Part shown: in pieces, positions 16,805 through 20,251 of the stretch
Layout: the number at the start of each line of letters is the position of its first letter
Numbering within the stretch: position 1 is the stretch's first letter
NCBI GenBank assembly: GCA_030066455.1
Contig: JASJBQ010000014.1
Location: 1 to 20,251 of the forward strand
Direction: 5' to 3'
DNA: 20,251 nucleotides
Source: Desulfobacterales bacterium
Lineage (GTDB): Bacteria; Desulfobacterota; Desulfobacteria; Desulfobacterales; UBA5852
The notes under the pieces: generated by a model
What the model saw: the letters and a program-made list of their open reading frames with translations, nothing else
Database searches by the model: none
Told to the model about the DNA's origin: nothing
Made by a program: the position numbers and the translations under genes

Positions 16805-17068
16805 AACCTTTATTAATTGAGGTTTTTATGTCCAGACGTTTCCGGCAACATCTTCGCTACTGCTCCTACGATTATGCCTATTGAAGGCCTGCTGCTTGTC
16901 ATCCGCTGAGCATGCAGGCCCCCACCCGAAGCATCCGCCCCCCGGCAGTGATGATTCGTGCCTTCGTCCCATTGCTATCATCGGATCAAGCGGCTTGCCG
17001 CCGCCATCAGCGGGCAATGGCAAGACGCCTGAATCCTCAATCCAACCCGGCAAAGCCAAGGAGGACCC
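16805..17068 (+). other. Long leader region upstream of the TRAP operon
   Basis: 264 bases without a convincing gene. It contains a perfect 7-base inverted repeat, GGCCTGC at 16886-16892 and GCAGGCC at 16914-16920, and a 6-base one, CTTGCC at 16994-16999 and GGCAAG at 17019-17024. Neither has a T-tract, and I do not recognise a known riboswitch consensus. AAGGAGG just before the dctP ATG is a strong ribosome binding site. Confidence 0.4.
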
Positions 17069-18082
17069 ATGAAGAAACTGCTTTCGACCGTTGCCGTTTT
17101 ACTGCTGCCCGCACTGCTCCTGACCGTGGCACCGGCCGTCCATGCCGCCGATTCGCCCATCAAGCTGACCTACAGCATCTTTTTCCCACCCTCCCACGGC
17201 CAGTGCCAGGCGGCCGTAGCCTGGGCCGAAGAGATCGGCAAACGCACCAACGGTCGGGTGCAGATCCAGGTTTTTCCGGCCGGCACCCTGACCAAGGCCA
17301 AACAATGCTACGACGGCGTCGTCAACGGCATTTCCGACATCGGCATGTCGGTGTTTGCCTACACGCGGGGCCGGTTCCCGGTCATGGAGGCGCTGGACCT
17401 GCCGCTGGGCTATCCCAGCGGCCTGGTGGCCACGCGCGCGGCCAACGCCTTCTATGGCAAGTTCCAGCCCAAGGAACTGGCGCAGGTCAAACTGCTCTAC
17501 CTGCACGCCCACGGCCCCGGCCTGCTGCACACCAAACGTCCGGTCAAGACCATGGCGGACATGGCGGGTATGAAAATCCGCTCCACCGGTCTGAGCGCCA
17601 AGATCGTTGAAAAGCTCGGCGGCGTCCCGGTGGCCATGCCCCAGCCTTCAACCTACGAAGCCCTGCAAAAAGGGGTCGTCGAAGGCACCTTCGGGCCGAT
17701 CGAGGTGCTCAAGGGCTGGAAGCAGGGCGAGGTGATCCAATCCACAACCGACTGCCGCGGCGTAGGCTACACCACTGCCATGTTCGTGGTCATGAACCGC
17801 GGCAAATGGGATAAACTGCCCGCCGACGTCCAGGCGGTCTTCACGGAAGTAAGCCGGGAATACATCGACGTCCACGGCCGCACCTGGGACCAAAACGACG
17901 AAGAAGGCCTGGCCTTCACCTTGAGCCGCGGCAACCAGGTGATCCCGCTGTCGGAAGCGGAGAGTGCCCAATGGAAGGGCGCTGTGCAGCCGATCATTGA
18001 CAATTATGTCCAGTCCGCTAAAAGCAAGGGGTTGGCGGGCGACGATTACATCCAGACGCTCCGGGGATTGATCACCCGCTAA
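17069..18082 (+). CDS. dctP: TRAP transporter periplasmic solute-binding protein (DctP family)
   Basis: 337 residues with a strong AAGGAGG site. A signal peptide (MKKLL, hydrophobic run, cut after VHA at residue 26) exports it to the periplasm, where it captures an organic acid for the membrane subunits. Family signs include [13 protein letters not shown] near the mature N-terminus, [19 protein letters not shown] and [20 protein letters not shown]. In the segment [10 protein letters not shown], Arg171 matches the Arg that usually salt-bridges the ligand carboxylate. [20 protein letters not shown] is also typical. The ligand cannot be told from sequence alone; the TRAP family commonly binds C4-dicarboxylates, sugar acids, 2-oxo acids, or aromatic or amino acid-type anions. 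It is the first gene of a dctPQM operon. Confidence 0.95.
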   Translation: MKKLLSTVAVLLLPALLLTVAPAVHAADSPIKLTYSIFFPPSHGQCQAAVAWAEEIGKRTNGRVQIQVFPAGTLTKAKQCYDGVVNGISDIGMSVFAYTRGRFPVMEALDLPLGYPSGLVATRAANAFYGKFQPKELAQVKLLYLHAHGPGLLHTKRPVKTMADMAGMKIRSTGLSAKIVEKLGGVPVAMPQPSTYEALQKGVVEGTFGPIEVLKGWKQGEVIQSTTDCRGVGYTTAMFVVMNRGKWDKLPADVQAVFTEVSREYIDVHGRTWDQNDEEGLAFTLSRGNQVIPLSEAESAQWKGAVQPIIDNYVQSAKSKGLAGDDYIQTLRGLITR

Positions 18083-18113
18083 AATCGAAGACCTTCCGGC
18101 ACCAGGAGAATTG

Positions 18114-18602
18114 GTGATCGAGCGACTTGAGAAATGGACTGCCCGCGCCGCCGAAATCTTCAATTGGGTCTCGGCGGCCGCAGTTACGGGCATGATGCTC
18201 CTGACCTGCATGGACGTCGTCCTGCGTCTGTTTCGCCGTCCCATTCCCGGCACGTATGAAGTCGTCGGCTTTCTGGGGGCGGTCTTCGCGGCCTTTTCGC
18301 TGGGGTACACCTCCACCAACCGCGGGCACATCGCCGTGGATTTTATCGTCCAGAAGCTGCCGCCCCGGGCCCAGACCGTCATCGATGGCGTGAATGCCCT
18401 GGTATGCGCTGTTCTGTTTGGGCTGCTGGCCCGGCAAAGCATGCGCTACGCCGCCGATCTGCAGTCTTTCGGCGAAGTGTCGATGACGCTGCAGATGCCG
18501 GTCTACCCGTTCGTCTACGGCATCGCCGCGGGCTGCTGGCTGCTGGTGGTGGTATTGGCGGTGCGGGTGCTGAAGAATCTGGCTCTCGCCCTGAAGCCTT
18601 AA
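18114..18602 (+). CDS. dctQ: TRAP transporter small membrane subunit (DctQ family)
   Basis: 162 residues. I start it at GTG 18114, because AGGAG at 18104-18108 is 5 bases away; the TTG just before at 18111 is only 2 away. The protein has four membrane helices, near residues 15-37, 50-70, 90-110 and 128-150. The family segments are MDVVLRLFRRPIPGTYEVVG, the basic-polar turn TSTNRGHIAVDF, and the last helix. It bridges the binding protein and the large subunit. The gap to dctP is 31 bases, so the two are cotranscribed. Confidence 0.93.
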   Translation: MIERLEKWTARAAEIFNWVSAAAVTGMMLLTCMDVVLRLFRRPIPGTYEVVGFLGAVFAAFSLGYTSTNRGHIAVDFIVQKLPPRAQTVIDGVNALVCAVLFGLLARQSMRYAADLQSFGEVSMTLQMPVYPFVYGIAAGCWLLVVVLAVRVLKNLALALKP

Positions 18603-18610
18603 AACCTGAT

Positions 18611-18626
18611 CCCCGATCTAACGGGG
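18611..18626. repeat. Short hairpin in the dctQ-dctM spacer
   Basis: CCCCG at 18611-18615 pairs with CGGGG at 18622-18626 around a 6-base loop, and one further T-A pair (18610/18627) extends it. No T-tract follows. It may affect message stability or relative expression between the two genes. Confidence 0.3.
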
Positions 18627-18685
18627 ACCATTCAAACCGGCGTCATCCGGTCCGGATGGCGCCGTTGTTGTGGAAAGCGATTCGC

Positions 18686-19987
18686 ATGTCCCCGACCGCC
18701 ATCGGCGTGCTTGGTCTGATCGCCCTGTTCGCTCTTATCTTCTCGCGCATGCCGGTGGGCTTCGTCATGGCCCTGATCGGATTCGTCGGTTTCAGTACCG
18801 TGGTCTCCTGGGAGGCCGCCCTGAGCCTCTTCGCCAAGGACATCTTCGACGTCTTCGGCTCCTACAATCTGACGGTCATTCCGCTGTTCATCCTCATGGG
18901 CCAGATCTCCTTCCACGCCGGCATCAGCACGCGGCTCTTCGATGTGGCCTACAAGTTCATCGGCCACTGGCCGGGAGGCCTGGCCATCGCCACCATCGGC
19001 GCCTGCACGGGGTTTTCGGCCATCTGCGGCTCCACCAACGCGACGGCCGCCACCATGGCGGCCGTCACCCTGCCGGAGATGCGCAAATACGACTACCACG
19101 ACACCCTGGCTGCCGGGGTCGTGGCCGCCGGCGGCAGCATGGGGATTCTGGTGCCGCCCAGCGTGATTTTCATTATTTACGGCATCATGACCGAACAGTC
19201 CATCGGCGAGCTCTTCATGGCGGGCATTCTCCCGGGGATGCTGCTGGCCGTGCTTTTCGTCGTCGCCATCGTCATCTGGGTGTCCCTGTCCCCGGAAATC
19301 GCCCCCCGGGGGCCGCGCACCGGCATCCGGGAGCGCATCGCCTCGCTGGCGGGCCTGATCGAAACCCTGCTGCTCTTCCTCCTCGTCATGGGCGGACTTT
19401 TCCTGGGGTTTTTCACCCCGACCGAAGCCGGTGCGGTGGGCGCCTTCGGATCGATCCTGATTGCCGTCCTGCGCCGCAACCTGACCGTCCGGGGCTTCGT
19501 ACAGTCCCTCTTCGAGACCACCCGCATCGCCTGCATGATTCTGGTGATCGTGGCCGGGGCCACCGTGTTCGGGCATTTCCTGGCCGTCACCCGGATTCCC
19601 TTCGACATCGCCGAATGGGTCGCGGGCTTCAACCTGCCGCCCTGGGCCATCATGAGCATGATCATCATGGCCTATCTCGTGGGCGGCTGCGTGATCGACG
19701 CCCTGGCCCTGATCATGCTCACCGTCCCCATTTTCTACCCGGTGGTGACCGCCATGGGCTACAATCCCATATGGTTCGGCGTCATCATCGTCCTGGTAAC
19801 CCAGATCGGGGTCATCACCCCGCCGGTGGGCGTCAATGTCTACGTGGTCAGCGGTGTGGCCCGGGACATCCCCCTGCAGGTGATTTTCAGAGGCGTCATC
19901 CCGCTTCTGATCGCCCTCGTGGTCGGCACCCTGATGATGCTGCCCTTCCCCCAGATCGCCCTCTGGCTGCCCGGCCTGATGCGCTAG
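18686..19987 (+). CDS. dctM: TRAP transporter large membrane subunit (DctM family)
   Basis: 433 residues, within the usual family range. ATG 18686 gives a normal DctM N-terminus (SPTAIGVLGLIALFALIFSR then MPVGFVMALIG). An ATG ten codons earlier (18656) is possible but less typical. About 11 to 12 hydrophobic helices are visible, with the two-fold family pattern. Diagnostic segments are LTVIPLFILMGQISFHAGIS, GFSAICGSTNATAATMAAV, GVVAAGGSMGILVPPSVIFI and FFTPTEAGAVGAFG. In the second half YLVGGCVIDALALIMLTVPI and GVITPPVGVNVYVVSGV match it. The protein is the sodium-coupled import channel and works with dctQ. The gap to dctQ is 83 bases. Confidence 0.95.
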   Translation: MSPTAIGVLGLIALFALIFSRMPVGFVMALIGFVGFSTVVSWEAALSLFAKDIFDVFGSYNLTVIPLFILMGQISFHAGISTRLFDVAYKFIGHWPGGLAIATIGACTGFSAICGSTNATAATMAAVTLPEMRKYDYHDTLAAGVVAAGGSMGILVPPSVIFIIYGIMTEQSIGELFMAGILPGMLLAVLFVVAIVIWVSLSPEIAPRGPRTGIRERIASLAGLIETLLLFLLVMGGLFLGFFTPTEAGAVGAFGSILIAVLRRNLTVRGFVQSLFETTRIACMILVIVAGATVFGHFLAVTRIPFDIAEWVAGFNLPPWAIMSMIIMAYLVGGCVIDALALIMLTVPIFYPVVTAMGYNPIWFGVIIVLVTQIGVITPPVGVNVYVVSGVARDIPLQVIFRGVIPLLIALVVGTLMMLPFPQIALWLPGLMR

Positions 19988-20081
19988 CAGGGCAGGTTTG
20001 GGGGTTCGGGGTTCCGGGTTGGGGTTTAAGGTGGATGGCGGCCGATCGTCAGCCGCGGAGGCGGAGTGGAAAAACCTTTAG

Positions 20082-20157
20082 GGTTTCAGGTGTCGGGGTT
20101 CAGGTTTCAGGGCGTGGCTGCAAGCGCCGACGCCAGGTCTTCCTGACACCTGAAACC
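20082..20157. repeat. 13-bp perfect inverted repeat, possible terminator of the TRAP operon
   Basis: GGTTTCAGGTGTC at 20082-20094 is the reverse complement of GACACCTGAAACC at 20145-20157. The loop is about 50 bases and carries a further GGTTTCAGG copy. It lies about 95 bases after the dctM stop. No T-tract follows, so a terminator role is uncertain; it could instead be a mobile or repeat-family remnant. Confidence 0.55.
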
Positions 20158-20173
20158 TGGACACTGAAACCTT

Positions 20174-20215
20174 GACGGTCTCGTAAAAAGTCATGATTTA
20201 GACGGTTTCGTAAAA
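20174..20215. repeat. Two near-identical 15-base direct repeats
   Basis: GACGGTCTCGTAAAA at 20174-20188 and GACGGTTTCGTAAAA at 20201-20215 differ at one base and start 27 bases apart. The first has AGTC after it. Such spaced units look like part of a dispersed intergenic repeat, but only this stretch of it is in the window. Confidence 0.55.
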
Positions 20216-20251
20216 TGTTCGAGATCAAGGCTTGCGAATCCTGAGGAATGA

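Larger units (their letters stand above)
19988..20251. other. Repeat-rich intergenic tail after the TRAP operon
   Basis: 264 bases with no convincing gene; frames that run through here are continuations of out-of-frame reading. The stretch 20003-20026 is made of permuted GGTTC/GGGTT units, and 20003-20014 is identical to the start of the left arm at 13652. It contains the inverted and direct repeats listed separately. Confidence 0.55.

Noticed and set aside
16994..17024. Riboswitch in the TRAP leader
   Set aside because: Only short hairpins; no known conserved core recognised, so it is listed only as a leader region.
18670..20175. 501-codon frame overlapping dctM and running into the tail
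   Set aside because: Shifted reading of dctM; the true frame has all family motifs and stops at 19987.

Overview
The window is GC-rich, densely coding bacterial DNA. Its gene content fits an anaerobic Deltaproteobacterium (Desulfobacterota, Desulfosarcina/Desulfatitalea-like): pyruvate phosphate dikinase, a lysoplasmalogenase-family protein beside an acyltransferase, a tripartite TRAP transporter, and a large signalling cluster with a Ser/Thr kinase and PEGA domains. The lineage is an inference from style and content; there is no marker gene such as rRNA.

Layout. (1) 1-1674: C-terminal part of a pyruvate phosphate dikinase, cut by the window edge. (2) 1675-2126: non-coding, with an AT-rich island and a candidate sigma70 promoter. 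(3) 2127-13651: nine genes on the plus strand, mostly overlapping or closely spaced: a secreted low-complexity protein, a lipoprotein, a transmembrane Ser/Thr kinase with periplasmic TPR/PEGA regions, a membrane-anchored PEGA-repeat/SUMF1 protein, a small secreted protein, a MotA/TolQ/ExbB-family channel subunit, an Hsp70/actin-like protein fused to an FHA domain, and two von Willebrand A (VWA) proteins with ExbD/TolR-like membrane anchors. (4) 13652-13727: a convergent intergenic hairpin. (5) 13728-16630, minus strand: lysoplasmalogenase-family protein, plsC-type acyltransferase and a nucleotide-sugar dehydrogenase, probably one transcription unit read from 16630 downwards. (6) 16631-17068: divergent promoter region with back-to-back -35 boxes and a long leader for the plus side. 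(7) 17069-19987: a TRAP transporter operon (dctP, dctQ, dctM). (8) 19988-20251: non-coding, repeat-rich tail with inverted and direct repeats.

The most interesting part is region 3. It combines a proton-channel subunit of the MotA/TolQ/ExbB type, two VWA proteins whose single membrane helix carries an Asp in the position expected for the proton-binding Asp of ExbD/TolR, a Hanks-type kinase, an FHA phosphothreonine reader fused to an ASKHA-fold domain, and periplasmic PEGA, SUMF1 and lipoprotein partners. I read it as a candidate ion-motive-force-driven envelope machine controlled by threonine phosphorylation, analogous in parts list (not in proven homology) to the PpkA/Fha/TagQR pathway of type VI secretion and to ExbBD/TolQR/MotAB motors. 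No type VI structural gene, phosphatase or TonB/TolA-like gene is visible in the window.
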